Shown here one piece after another: positions 23,451 to 33,700 of a stretch of 64,000 nucleotides of DNA. The stretch comes from RBG-13-68-16 sp041494245 (GTDB lineage: Bacteria > Acidobacteriota > Thermoanaerobaculia > Thermoanaerobaculales > Thermoanaerobaculaceae): the NCBI GenBank assembly GCA_041494245.1, contig JBGQAK010000020.1, positions 1-64,000 of the forward strand, in the 5' to 3' direction. Positions within the stretch are counted from its first letter, which is position 1. Each line of letters starts with the position of its first letter. The translations under genes were made by a program, and so were the position numbers. The notes under the pieces are model-generated. The model searched no databases. It worked only from the letters and a program-made list of their open reading frames with translations, and had not been told where the DNA came from.

Positions 23451-25712
23451 TCAGGTCGTGGGCGCGGCGGCCACGAGCGCCTTCTCGCCCTCCCTGTCGC
23501 GGTAGGTAACCGTCAGAGTGCGCGCGAGGCAGTGGGCGACGCCCGCAGCGGTGGCGAGCTCCAGCAGGTAGGCGCCGAGCGCCCGCACGTGATGGCTCTG
23601 CGCCCACAGGTTGACCATCAGCGAAAACGACTTCTCGAGGACGCCGTTCTCCTGCGCGCCCGAGGAAAACGCCTCCTGCAGGAGCGCCGCGCCGTTGCGG
23701 AACTCCCGCCACGCGGCGCCCGTGCCTTGGTTCGCCAGCTTGGCGAGGCCGACGAAGGTGCAGGTGGGTACGAGCTTGGAGTAGCTTTCCTCGAGGAAGC
23801 CCAGCTCCGGCTCGTGGCGCGAGCTCAGGTACCGCCGGGCGTACTCCACCAGCGTGCGCGCCGGGGCGTCCGGGTGCTCGAGGTAATACCCCCACAGCGC
23901 CCCGTACAGCTCGCGCCGGCGCCCGGGCTCGGCCCTCCCCGGGCTGCCCGCCCGCCACGGCATCGCGGCACCGAGAGCGGCCGCGAAGTCGGCGTCCCGC
24001 CCGGCCGCGGCCAGGGGCAGGATGGCTCGCATGGACCCGTCGTCCACGTGTAGCTGGACCGCCACGCCGGCGCTCCGACCGATCGCGGAGCCGAGGCGCG
24101 CCCGGACCTCCGCCGCCTGCGGCGGCTCGAACACCCCCCAGAGCGCCGCGGCGTCGAGGTAGGCATCCAGCTCCTCGGCGGTGAGCTTCGCTTCCTTCCA
24201 GTTCCACGTCAGGTGCAAGCCGAGCCTGAACTCGTTCGCAAGGGGAGCGGCGCCGGCCGCGAAAGCCGGCATGGCGGCGTTGAAGTCGACCACCCACTCG
24301 GCGACGTCGCCGAGCCAGCGGCCTTCATAGGCGCCCAGCCCGAGCGTGCTGACCCTGGGCCTCCCGGCCAGGTTCTCCTGGACGACGCGGGCGAGGGTGC
24401 GGCGCTGGCGGCCGCTGGCGATCCACGGCCCGATGCCGAGGGTGAACCCCCAGCTCTGGGTGCGCTCGAGCGACTCGCGGTGAAGGTAGCGCTCGAGGGC
24501 GATGCCGGGCGTCCCGTCGCGGATCGCGGCGATCACCGGCCCAAGCTCCCCGCGGCAGAGCGTCCCGTGGTGGGCCGAGAGCGCTTCCGGTTCCAGCACC
24601 GCCTGCAGGACCGTCGAACCCTCAGCGATCCGGTCGTACTCGTAAAGGAAACCGGCGGTGAGCTTGGCGGTGGCGAGCTCGGCAATCGCCTCGGCGAGCG
24701 CGCCCTCGAGCTGACGGAGCTTGTCTTTCAGGATTGCGAATTCGTACGCAATCTCGCCGAGGCCGAGGCGGCGAGCGAGTTCCTCGGCGGCAGCCCGCTC
24801 CAAGTCGGTGAGCTCGGAGAGGGCGGCGGCATCCACGACCTTCCTCCACGTGGCGTACTCCTGGCTGAGCAGGCCGGCCACGACGGTTTGCACGGCCTGC
24901 TGGAGCTGCTGGGGGTCCGAGAGTTCCACGGTGACGGACACGCCTGCATCACAGGCGAGGCGCTGCACGGCGGCCTTCCTGACCGCGACTCGAAACGTGC
25001 CCTTGCGGTCCCGCGAGAAGACGATCGCAAAGTCGTCCGCCACGGTCACGGCCCCGTCCACCGTGGCGGCTGCGTTGACCTCGACCGCGAGCGGGTCGGC
25101 AGCCCCCACGATGCCGGCGAGGGCGCCGAGCCCACTCGCCAGCACGTCGGACCAACCCACCTCCACGGTCGTCCGCACCGTGCCCGAGACCTGGAAGGCA
25201 AGCGCCTCGTTGGGGCGCAGCGAGCGCACGTCGGCGAGGCGTTGCGCGAAGCGCGGGCGTTTCAGGTCGGTGGCCAAGGCGTGCACGACGGTCTCGGAGC
25301 GGTCGTGCAGGTGGTAGTCGGTGAACAGAAGAGGGGCCACGTTCTCGAAGTGGAAGGCAAGCTCGGCGAGCTTCGCGCCGCCCAAGGCTCGAACCCCCGC
25401 TTCATGCCGGACCTTGAGCCAACACTCCTCTGCGGTGAGCCGGAGCGGGCCCCCGGCGTCGGTCGGGAGGAGGACGAGGTCGGGATCGCGGTCGTCAGGG
25501 GAGTTGAAGACGAAGACGGACACCTCACTCCCAGCCTCGATGGTGAAGAGCACGTCGGGGTTCGCCCCGCTCGGGAACGAGAAGCGCGACTCGACACGGC
25601 CCGCCAGGGGCTTGAGAGCCCCGGACGCCGCACCCACGGTCTCGTCGGGCGGGAGGCGCCACAGCCCGTCGCCCACCCTGGCGGGCTTCGGCTCCCCCGA
25701 GACAAAACCCAT
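23451..25712 (-). CDS. 753-residue protein of unknown family
   Basis: Not recognised. The frame is intact for 753 codons with coding-like codon use, starting at an ATG (25712) after a GGGGGTGAGGG stretch. No signal peptide, membrane helix or cofactor motif is visible. Residues about 200-290 look beta-rich (repeated VTV and ATV strands); 300-370 are helical with a heptad-like ELTDLERAAAEELARRLG run; the C-terminal third is helical with WGYYLEHPDAPARTLVEYAR and several Trp/Tyr-rich segments. It sits alone, convergent to cydB and divergent from the sensor kinase. A large cytosolic scaffold or encapsulating protein is possible, but nothing in the sequence decides it. Confidence 0.7.
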   Translation of the reverse strand: MGFVSGEPKPARVGDGLWRLPPDETVGAASGALKPLAGRVESRFSFPSGANPDVLFTIEAGSEVSVFVFNSPDDRDPDLVLLPTDAGGPLRLTAEECWLKVRHEAGVRALGGAKLAELAFHFENVAPLLFTDYHLHDRSETVVHALATDLKRPRFAQRLADVRSLRPNEALAFQVSGTVRTTVEVGWSDVLASGLGALAGIVGAADPLAVEVNAAATVDGAVTVADDFAIVFSRDRKGTFRVAVRKAAVQRLACDAGVSVTVELSDPQQLQQAVQTVVAGLLSQEYATWRKVVDAAALSELTDLERAAAEELARRLGLGEIAYEFAILKDKLRQLEGALAEAIAELATAKLTAGFLYEYDRIAEGSTVLQAVLEPEALSAHHGTLCRGELGPVIAAIRDGTPGIALERYLHRESLERTQSWGFTLGIGPWIASGRQRRTLARVVQENLAGRPRVSTLGLGAYEGRWLGDVAEWVVDFNAAMPAFAAGAAPLANEFRLGLHLTWNWKEAKLTAEELDAYLDAAALWGVFEPPQAAEVRARLGSAIGRSAGVAVQLHVDDGSMRAILPLAAAGRDADFAAALGAAMPWRAGSPGRAEPGRRRELYGALWGYYLEHPDAPARTLVEYARRYLSSRHEPELGFLEESYSKLVPTCTFVGLAKLANQGTGAAWREFRNGAALLQEAFSSGAQENGVLEKSFSLMVNLWAQSHHVRALGAYLLELATAAGVAHCLARTLTVTYRDREGEKALVAAAPTT

Positions 25713-26050
25713 CCCTCACCCCCGAATACCATCCGTCGCGGTGCAGCTCCATTCTGAGCCGAAAGGCGACGCGGCAAGGATACTCCCGCGTGCGCGGCGT
25801 GTGGTCAATGCCCATTGGGTGTGCTGGGTCACGGTCGCGGGCGGTGCGCGAAGGGAGCGCCGCGAGGGACGCGGTCCCCCGGGGGACCGGCCTGATTCGT
25901 TTACAGGCGTGCAGGCGGGCTGCTACATTGGGTCAGGGCCTCGAGAGCGGACCAACAGGCGGGCTTCGGGTCGTGCGTGACAAGGCAGTGCCCGCGTCGC
26001 GGGTCACCGTCCTCGTTCCGGAACGTGAGCCGCCGACAGGGGCGGGAGGC
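25713..26050. other. non-coding divergent region (338 bases)
   Basis: Lies between the unknown 753-residue gene (minus) and the hybrid kinase (plus). It holds one clear promoter (25900-25929). The rest is GC-rich; the CCCCCGGGGG palindrome at 25876-25885 can form a short stem. No tRNA or small gene was recognised. Confidence 0.6.
25900..25929 (+). promoter_or_regulatory. sigma70-type promoter for the hybrid kinase
   Basis: TTTACA (25900-25905), an 18-base spacer, then TGCTACATT with the extended TG and -10 TACATT (25924-25929). Transcription would start near 25936, leaving a leader of about 115 bases before ATG 26051. Confidence 0.6.
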
Positions 26051-29000
26051 ATGGCAGCGCGAGCGACCGTGACGACAGCGCAGCCGGGGGCGCGGAGCAA
26101 CGGCCGCGGCCTGGGGGCCGGCGGCGCCGCCGGTGCCGTGGCCCTCGCCCTCGCCGCTGCCCTGCTGGTAGGCGCCGTTGGCTTGTTCCTCGTCTACGCC
26201 TCTGCGGAAAAGGCGCAGGCCGTCGGGTCCTGGAAGGCACGCCTTTCCGCCATGGCCGACGACCGCAAGGCGGCGATCGGCACGTGGGTCGATGACAGGG
26301 TGGCCGACGTCTCGACGCTGGCGCGCTTTCCAACCGTCGTCGCCGTGCTGACATCGCGCGCGGCCGGTCCGCAGCCGCGGCCTGACGCGGCTGCGGAGCT
26401 TCCTCATCTGCAGGGGGTGCTCGACGGCTTCCGGGAGGCGCACGGCCATAGGGCCCTCTACATCCTGGACGCGAAGGGCGCCGTGGTCATCCGCAACAGC
26501 AGCGTCGGCGGCCCGGACGAGGTGTGCACCGCGCTCGGCGAGCGGTTCGTGAGGACCGGCGCGCCGTTCGCTCACTTCTGCACAGGGGTCGGGGGCACGC
26601 CCTGGGTGCTGTTCGGCGCGCCGATCGTCGGCAGCGACGGCGGCTCACAGGGGCGCCCGGTCGGGCTCGGGTTCGCGGTGGTGGCCAGCGACCCCACCGC
26701 ATGGCTGTACCCTCTCCTGACGCGGGAGCCGACGCCTACGGTGAGCGGCGAGGTGCTCCTCGCCGAGCGGGAAGGCGACGAAATCGTCTTTCTGAGCCCC
26801 CTCCGGCATGTGCGCGCCCGCCCCCTGGGCTTCCGAGTTCCCCTCACCCGTTCGCCCCTGGCCGCCCGGGCGGCGATCGAGAGCGTGGCGGCGTTCGGCG
26901 AGTACGTGGACTATCGGGGTGTGCCGGTCTTTGCCGCGGCCGGCCGTATCGCCGGCACGCCGTGGGGCCTGGTTGCCAAGGTCGATCGGGACGAGGCCCT
27001 GGCCGCGTACAGGGATGAGCTGACGAGCAGCGCGCTCACCGTTGGTGCCCTTGTCCTGGCGATCCTCGGCACGGGCTTCGGGCTGTGGCGGGCGCGGCGG
27101 GCCAAATATGAAGCGGAGATCGCCCGCGGCCAGGCGCGGCTGGCCCTTCTGCTCGACCAGGCCAACGACGCCATCCTCTTCATCGCGCCCGATGGGCAGA
27201 TCCTCGACGCCAACTGGAAGGCGGAGGAGCTCTACGGGTACAGCCGTGAGGAGCTGTTGTGGCGCAACCTTCGCGATCTGCGGGCGGAGGAGACCCGCGG
27301 GAGCGTCGTTGAGCAGATGGCCAGGGCCGCCGAGCCGGCTGGGCACGTCTTTGCCACCGTGCACCGGCGCAAGGACGGCGCCACCTTCCCGGTCGAGGTC
27401 AGCAGCCGCCTGGTTGAGTTCGACCGCGGCAAGGCGTTCCTCTCGATCGTGCGCGACCTCTCGGAACGCAAGCGTGCGCAGGCCGCGATCCAGGTCTCGG
27501 AAACCCGCTACCGGCGACTTTTCGAGTCTGCCAAGGACGGGATCCTGATTCTCGACGCTGACTCCGGCAAGATCGCGGATGCCAACCCATTCCTGACCGA
27601 GATACTGGGTTACTCGAAGGACGAGTTGCTCGGGAAGAAGCTCTGGGATATCGGGCCCTTCAAGGACATCACCGCGACCAAGGCGGGTTTCGGCGAACTC
27701 CTCGAAAAGGGCTACGTCCGCTACGAGAACCTGCCCTTGCAGGCGAGCAACGGTCTGACCATCGACGTCGAGTTCGTGAGCAATGCCTACCTGGTAGACG
27801 GCAAGAAGGTCATCCAGTGCAACATCCGGGACATTTCGGACCGCACCCGGGCAGAGAAAGCGTTACGCGAGAGCGAGGAGCGCTACCGCCGGCTCGTCGA
27901 CAACGTGCAGGACGTGGTCTTCACCCTCTCGGTCACAGGGGAGCTCACGTCGCTCAACCCGGCGTTCGAGAGGATCACCGGGTGGCCGTCCGCCCAGTGG
28001 CTCGGGAAGTCCTTCGCGGAGCTCGTGCACCCGGACGATCTTTCCGTGGCGTCGGACCTGCTCGGGAAGTTTCTCCGGGGGCAGGCGCCGGGGCTGTTCG
28101 AGGTGCGCATCAAGGCGCGCGACGGGTCCTGGCTGGACGGCGAGTTCAGCGGCGTCCAACTGGTCGAGCACGGCCGGGTCACCGGCGTGCTCGCGACGGC
28201 GAGGGACATCACACTGCGCAAGCGTGAGGGGGAGGAGCGCAGGAGGCTCGCCGCCGCGGTCCAGCAGTCGGCCGAGGCCATTGTCGTCACCGACCCCCGG
28301 GGCACGATCGAGTACGTCAATCCCGCGTTCGAGTGGATCACCGGCTACTCGGCGAGCGAAGCGATCGGGCAAAACCCCAGGTTCTTGAAGAGCGGTCGGC
28401 ACGACGCGCACTTCTACCGCGAGATGTGGGAGACGCTGAAGCGGGGTGAGGTGTGGTCCGGGCGCCTGGTCAATCGCCGCAAGGACGGCGTTGTGTTCGA
28501 GGAGGACGCGACGATCTCGCCCGTGCGCGACCCGCTCGGAAGGATTGAGCACTTCGTCGCGGTGAAGCGCGACGTGACCCAGGAGACCGCGGTCGAGGAG
28601 CGGCTCCGGCAGGCGCAGAGGATCGAGGCGGTGGGCCGGCTGGCTGGGGGGGTCGCGCACGACTTCAACAACCTGCTTCAGGCGATGCTCAGCCAGATCC
28701 AGCTGATCCGAGCGAGGCCCGGCGATCCCGCACGCGTCAGCGGCACGGTGAATGAGCTCGAGCAGCACATCCGGCGGGGCGCCGCGCTGTCACGGCAGCT
28801 CCTCCTGTTCTCGCGGCGCGAGACCGCAAAGCCCGAGAGCCTCGACCTCAACGAGGTGCTGGAAGGGGCGACGCAGTTGCTCAGGCGTCTGGTGAGGGAA
28901 AACGTCATCGTCACCGTCGAGCTCGTAGGGGAGGCCCTGCCGGTTGTGGCGGACAGGGGACAACTGGACCAGGTCCTGATGAACCTCGTGGTCAACGCGG

Positions 29001-29704
29001 CGGACGCCATGCCGGAGGGCGGTCGGATCGTGATCCGCAGCGGCTCGCGGGGCGGCACCGTGGTGTGGCTGTCGGTGGAGGACACGGGCCACGGCATCCC
29101 GCAGGAGATCCGGGACAGGATCTTCGAGCCGTTCGTCACGACCAAGGGCGAGGAGAAGGGGTCGGGGCTCGGTCTCTCCGTGGTCCACGGGATCGTCGTC
29201 GCGCACCGCGGAACGATCGAGGTTTCGGACCGCGAAGGCGGTGGGACCGTCTTTCGGATTGAGCTGCCCAGGGACACCTCGGGGGAGGTCGCCTCGCCGG
29301 TACGCCCGGGAAGGGACGCGCAGGAGGTGCCCCGTGGAACCGGCGAGCGCATCATCGTGGTCGAGGACGAGGCAGGGGCGCGCGAGGGCCTGCTCGACCT
29401 CCTGACGATGCTGGGCTTCGAGGTCACGGCGGTGGGCAGCGCCGGGGAGGCGGAGCGGTTGCCCGCACAGCCGGCGTTTGACGTGCTGCTCTCCGACATC
29501 TTGCTCCCGGACGTCTCGGGCGCGGATCTCGCCCGCCGCTTGCAGGAGCGCTGGCCGCAGCTGAAGGTCATCCTGATGTCCGGGTACACCGAAGACGAGG
29601 CCGTGCGGCGCGACGTGGGGGCCGGCACGGTCCGTTTCCTCCAGAAGCCCTTCGACATGATGACGCTGGCCCGCGAGATTCGGATGGCCCTCGCCCCCTC
29701 CTAG
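26051..29704 (+). CDS. multi-PAS hybrid sensor histidine kinase
   Basis: A membrane sensor of about 1217 residues. Order: membrane helix 29-53; extracytoplasmic Cache-like sensor about 60-320; second helix about 327-347; four PAS domains (about 363-476, 483-603, 610-726, 733-846); HisKA with phospho-accepting His870 in GGVAHDFNN; HATPase with NLVVNAADAM and VEDTGHGIP; receiver 1097-1213 with phospho-Asp near 1149 in LLSDILLPD. The kinase core is intact. The start is unsure: ATG 26051 has GGGAGG only one base away, and an in-frame upstream GTG could be used. No DNA-binding regulator is adjacent, so its output partner is unknown. A degenerate copy of its receiver follows directly. Confidence 0.85.
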   Translation: MAARATVTTAQPGARSNGRGLGAGGAAGAVALALAAALLVGAVGLFLVYASAEKAQAVGSWKARLSAMADDRKAAIGTWVDDRVADVSTLARFPTVVAVLTSRAAGPQPRPDAAAELPHLQGVLDGFREAHGHRALYILDAKGAVVIRNSSVGGPDEVCTALGERFVRTGAPFAHFCTGVGGTPWVLFGAPIVGSDGGSQGRPVGLGFAVVASDPTAWLYPLLTREPTPTVSGEVLLAEREGDEIVFLSPLRHVRARPLGFRVPLTRSPLAARAAIESVAAFGEYVDYRGVPVFAAAGRIAGTPWGLVAKVDRDEALAAYRDELTSSALTVGALVLAILGTGFGLWRARRAKYEAEIARGQARLALLLDQANDAILFIAPDGQILDANWKAEELYGYSREELLWRNLRDLRAEETRGSVVEQMARAAEPAGHVFATVHRRKDGATFPVEVSSRLVEFDRGKAFLSIVRDLSERKRAQAAIQVSETRYRRLFESAKDGILILDADSGKIADANPFLTEILGYSKDELLGKKLWDIGPFKDITATKAGFGELLEKGYVRYENLPLQASNGLTIDVEFVSNAYLVDGKKVIQCNIRDISDRTRAEKALRESEERYRRLVDNVQDVVFTLSVTGELTSLNPAFERITGWPSAQWLGKSFAELVHPDDLSVASDLLGKFLRGQAPGLFEVRIKARDGSWLDGEFSGVQLVEHGRVTGVLATARDITLRKREGEERRRLAAAVQQSAEAIVVTDPRGTIEYVNPAFEWITGYSASEAIGQNPRFLKSGRHDAHFYREMWETLKRGEVWSGRLVNRRKDGVVFEEDATISPVRDPLGRIEHFVAVKRDVTQETAVEERLRQAQRIEAVGRLAGGVAHDFNNLLQAMLSQIQLIRARPGDPARVSGTVNELEQHIRRGAALSRQLLLFSRRETAKPESLDLNEVLEGATQLLRRLVRENVIVTVELVGEALPVVADRGQLDQVLMNLVVNAADAMPEGGRIVIRSGSRGGTVVWLSVEDTGHGIPQEIRDRIFEPFVTTKGEEKGSGLGLSVVHGIVVAHRGTIEVSDREGGGTVFRIELPRDTSGEVASPVRPGRDAQEVPRGTGERIIVVEDEAGAREGLLDLLTMLGFEVTAVGSAGEAERLPAQPAFDVLLSDILLPDVSGADLARRLQERWPQLKVILMSGYTEDEAVRRDVGAGTVRFLQKPFDMMTLAREIRMALAPS

Positions 29705-30080
29705 GCTCGTTGCATCGGGGCGCCCCAGCGGGCCCAAGGGTGCGCGGGATGCCCTCGCCGAGATCCTCGGGGTGCTCGGCTACCGGGTCGTGGCGGTTGG
29801 GAGCGCCGAGGAGGCCGGGCTGTTGCCCAGCAAGCCCGCGTTCGACCTTCTGCTCTCCGACCTCGTGCTTCCCGGCGGGTCCGGGACCGATCTGTCGCGC
29901 GGGTTGCTCGACCGCTGGCCGAACCTGGTCGTCGTCCTGATGTCCGGCTACACCGAGGACGAGGTGCAGCGCCTCGGCGTGGATACCGGCGCGGTGCGCT
30001 TCCTGCAGAAGCCGTTCGACATGAGGACGCTGGCGCACGAGGTACGGGCCGCCCTCGCGGAGGTCGCCGCTACGGTGTAG
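29705..30080 (+). pseudogene. degenerate receiver domain, duplicate of the kinase's C-terminus
   Basis: In the frame running on from just after the kinase stop, residues read as a second receiver domain: LGYRVVAVGSAEEA, LLLSDLVLPGGSG, VLMSGYTEDE and VRFLQKPFDM mirror the preceding domain closely. The first strand with its acidic pair (VVEDE in the kinase) is replaced by unrelated residues, so the metal pocket is lost, though the phospho-Asp and the Lys remain. The first usable start is GTG 29772, inside the fold. Most likely a decayed remnant of a tandem receiver or separate regulator. Confidence 0.65.
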
Positions 30081-30097
30081 CGCCCCGACCGGGCGCT
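30079..30097. terminator. perfect 7-bp stem-loop between convergent genes
   Basis: AGCGCCC (30079-30085), loop CGACC, GGGCGCT (30091-30097). It begins on the stop codon of the receiver remnant and lies at the 3' end of the convergent barrel relic. No T-run on either strand, so its strength as terminator is uncertain. Confidence 0.45.
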
Positions 30098-30626
30098 GAC
30101 CGTCCGCATACTCGGGCCTCGTGTGCAACCCCACCGTGAGGGCGAGCGAGAATCGCGGACCGCCGCCGGACACCACGTGGGCCGTGAGCTCCGGTGTCAG
30201 CCGCGTGCGCCTCCAGCCCAGCGGCAGCTCGACGCCGCCGCCGAACGTAAGCCCGAGCTGCGTGCCCGAGCCGTCCCCGGAGAGGTGGTAGAGGCCCACC
30301 CCTGCATGGCCGTACGGGCGGAGGCTCCCCTCCTTGAAGGGGCGGATCGCACTGGCGGTCACGTAGCCGATGTCTACTCGCGCGGCGCGGGGCTCGTCAC
30401 CGAGCGTGGGGTTGGCAAACCCGGCCGTGAAGCGGATGCCGAGGGGGCGCCACCAGTAGAGGTCGGCGGTCACCCGGCCGGTGAAGCTGGCGCTTGAGCC
30501 CCCCTCGAAGGGCGCGAACAGACCCAGGTCCGCGCCGAACGATACCGGTGTCTCTCCGCTGGGCTATGCCGCAGCCGGTGGGGCGCCCAGGGCGGAGAGG
30601 AGGATCATGGTCGCGAGCGTTCTCAT
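30081..30626 (-). pseudogene. outer-membrane beta-barrel gene with a nonsense codon after the signal peptide
   Basis: Starting at ATG 30626, 20 codons encode a signal peptide (MRTLATMILLSALG then APPAAA). The next codon, at 30566-30564, is TAG. The same frame continues without further stops as a small barrel: FGADLGLFAPFEGGSS, TADLYWWRPLGIRFTAGFA, LRPYGHAGVGLYHLSG, LGLTFGGGVELPLGW and RFSLALTVGL, with alternating strands typical of an OmpX/OmpW-like protein. No stop follows the last strand, so the 3' end is also altered. The clean position of the stop at the likely cleavage site suggests a recent mutation, a sequencing error or suppression. Confidence 0.7.
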
Positions 30627-30709
30627 TGTGCCATCCAGGCCGAGGATGACCACGTGCGCGGTGTGAGTCCGTGAGCCACGCCACATCGGTGCCGCCCTGG
30701 GCGGCGGGG

Positions 30710-33700
30710 TCAACCCGCGGCGGGGAGAAGCGCCAGGAGCTCGGAGGCGCCCCCGGCGGGGTCGCGCCCCGGCATCGGAAGGCGCACGACCTGGGCCGGG
30801 GTGAGGGTTGTGCCCTCGACCGCGGCCAGCAGCGCCATCGCGGCGGGGTGTGCCCCAGGGTGGTCGGGGTCGAACGAAAGCTCAAACCCGGCGGCGGTCC
30901 GGCGGACGAGCGTCATGCCTGCCGCCTCGGCCAGGCGGCGGATGCGCTGATGCAGCAGGAGGTGCTCGAGCTGCTCTGGGGCTGGGCCGAACCGGTCCAC
31001 GAACTCCTGCCTCAGCGCGATGAACTCCTCCTCGACGCGGGCGGCCGCGATGCGGCGGTACACGGCCAGGCGGAGCGTCTCCTCGCCGATGTAGCTCTCC
31101 GGGAGGCGCAGGTCCAGACCGAGCCGCAGCTCCACCGCTGCAGGGCGAGGCGTGGCCTCCTCGCCGCGCAGCTCGCGGACCGCCTCCTCCAGCAGGTGGC
31201 AGTAGGTCTCGTACCCGACCGCCCTCAGGTGGCCGTGCTGCTCGGCGCCCAGCAGGTTGCCGGCGCCGCGGATCTCGAGGTCGCGGGCGGCGATCCGGAA
31301 CCCCGCGCCCAGGTCGGCGAACTCCAGGATGGCGGCCAGTCGCGCCCTCGCCTCTTGGGAGAGCGAGCGCTCGGGCGGCACCAGGAGGTACGCGAACGCC
31401 AGGCGGTCCGAACGGCCGACCCGCCCGCGCAACTGGTAGAGCTGGGCCAGGCCGAAGCGGTCGGCGCGGTTGACGAGCAGGGTGTTGGCGTTGGGGATGT
31501 CGAGGCCGTTCTCGATGATCGCGGTGGCGACCAGGACGTCCGCCTGCCGCTCCAGGAACGTGTCCATCGCCTTCTCGAGCGCCCGCTCGTGCATCTGACC
31601 GTGCGCCACCACGACGCGCGCCTCCGGCACCATCTCGCGTACCAAGGCAGCCATGGCGGAGATCGAGGCCACGCGGTTGTGGACGAAGAACACCTGCCCG
31701 CCGCGCGAGAGCTCGGTGAGGATGGCCTCGCGCAGAACCTCGCGGCGGAAGGGCAGCACGTGCGTCTGCACGGCGAGGCGGTCGCGCGGCGGGGTCTCGA
31801 TGATCGAGATGTCACGCAGGCCCAGCAGGCCGAGGTTGAGGGTGCGCGGGATCGGCGTGGCCGACATCGCGATCACGTCCACGCTGGCGCGCAGCGCCTT
31901 CAGCTTCTCCTTCTGCGCCACGCCGAAGCGCTGCTCCTCGTCCACCACGAGAAGGCCCAGGTCGCGGAAGCCCACATCCCTGGCCAGCAGGCGGTGGGTG
32001 CCGATGACGACGTCCACGGTGCCCTGGGCGATGCCCGCCACCACCTTCTTCTGCTCGGCGGCCGGCACGAACCGTGAGAGCCAGCGGATCTCCACCGGGA
32101 ACCCCGCGAAGCGCCGGGAGAAAGTCCGGAAGTGCTGCTCGGCGAGAATCGTGGTGGGCGCTAGTACCGCCACCTGCTTGCCGTCCATGACCGCCTTGAA
32201 CGCCGCGCGCATGGCGACCTCGGTCTTGCCGTAGCCCACGTCCCCGACCAGCAGGCGGTCCATCGGGCGCGGCGACTCCATGTCGCGCTTCGAGTCGGCG
32301 ATGGCCTGGCTCTGGTCGGCCGTCGGCTCGTACTCGAAGGCGTCCTCGAACTCCCGCTGCCACGGGGAGTCCTTGGAGAATGCGAACCCGGCGGCAAGCT
32401 CGCGCTGCGCCTGCACCTTCAGGAGCTCCTCGGCCATGTCGCGGAGGGCGCGCTTGACCCGGGCCTTGGTGCGGGACCAGGTGGTGCCCCCGAGGCGGTC
32501 GAGACGTGGTGGCGCGCCCTCGGAGGAGGCGTACTTCTCCAGCACATCGGCGCGCTCGAGCGGGACCAGCAGCTTGCCCCCGCCGGCGTACTCCAGCTCC
32601 ACGCACTCGTGCTCCTCCCCGTCGAGGGCGAGCGTCCGGAAGCCGGCGAAGCGGCCGATGCCGTGGTCGGCGTGGACGACGAAGTCCCCCGCCGCGAGGT
32701 CGCGCATCTCGGCGAGTACCCGGGCGAGCGAGCGGCGCTGCCGGGAGGGCGCGGGAAGGGTGGTCAGGTCGGCGCGCCCGAACACAACCAGGTCTGCGTC
32801 GGGGAACGCGAATCCGCGCTCCAGCCTGCCAATGACCACGCCGAGGATGCCCTCCAGGGGCCATCCCTGCCGGACCGGCAGCGTGGCCTCGGTGAGGAGG
32901 TGGACGAGGCGCTGCGCCTCGCCGCCGGAGGCCGCCACCAGCACCTGGGTGCGGCGCTGGGCGAGACCGGCCCGCAGCTCCTCCACGAGGGCCTGCGGCC
33001 GGGTAGCGAGGTTGGGGGTCGGTCGGGTGGCAAGCCTCACCCACTCGGTGCCGTCCTCGACCGCCAGCTCCTCAATGCGGTCGGCCGCGATGAGCGCGTC
33101 GTGGCAGCGCTTCGGATTCGCCAGCCACGCCTCGGGCTCGGGCAACGCGATCCGCTCCCTCCCGAGGGTCTCGCAGGCGCGCCGGAGGGCGGAGAACACC
33201 CGCTCAACCTCGGCGCGCACGGCCTCCCGCTCGCACACCACGATGTGCCGGGCGAGCTCCCAGGCGTGGAGGTGGTCGTGCGCGTGGCCGAGGAAACCCT
33301 CCCACAGTGCGGGTTCAGTTCCGGCGAGGGCGGCCCCTGCGGCGGCGCCGCACCCCTCGCGCTCGAGCCACCCGGCGAGGGCCCGGCGCGCCCCCTCATC
33401 GGTTGGAAAGAGACGCAACGGCGGTACGGGAACCCGCTCGAGCGGCTCGCCGGAGCGCTGGCTGGCGGGGTCGAAGGTGTGCAGGGCCTCGACACGGTCC
33501 ACATCCAGCACGATCCGGATGAAGCGTTCGGGCGTCCCCACGTCGAGCACCTGGCCGCGGACCGCGTAGTCTCCGGCCTCCTCCACGACCTCGACGCGAC
33601 GGTAGCCGGCATCGGCGAGAGCCGTCCCGAAGCGGTGGGGGTCCAGATGCTGCCCGGGCTTCAGGGTGGGGCAGCGCGGGGGAAGCGCCTCAGGCTTGGG

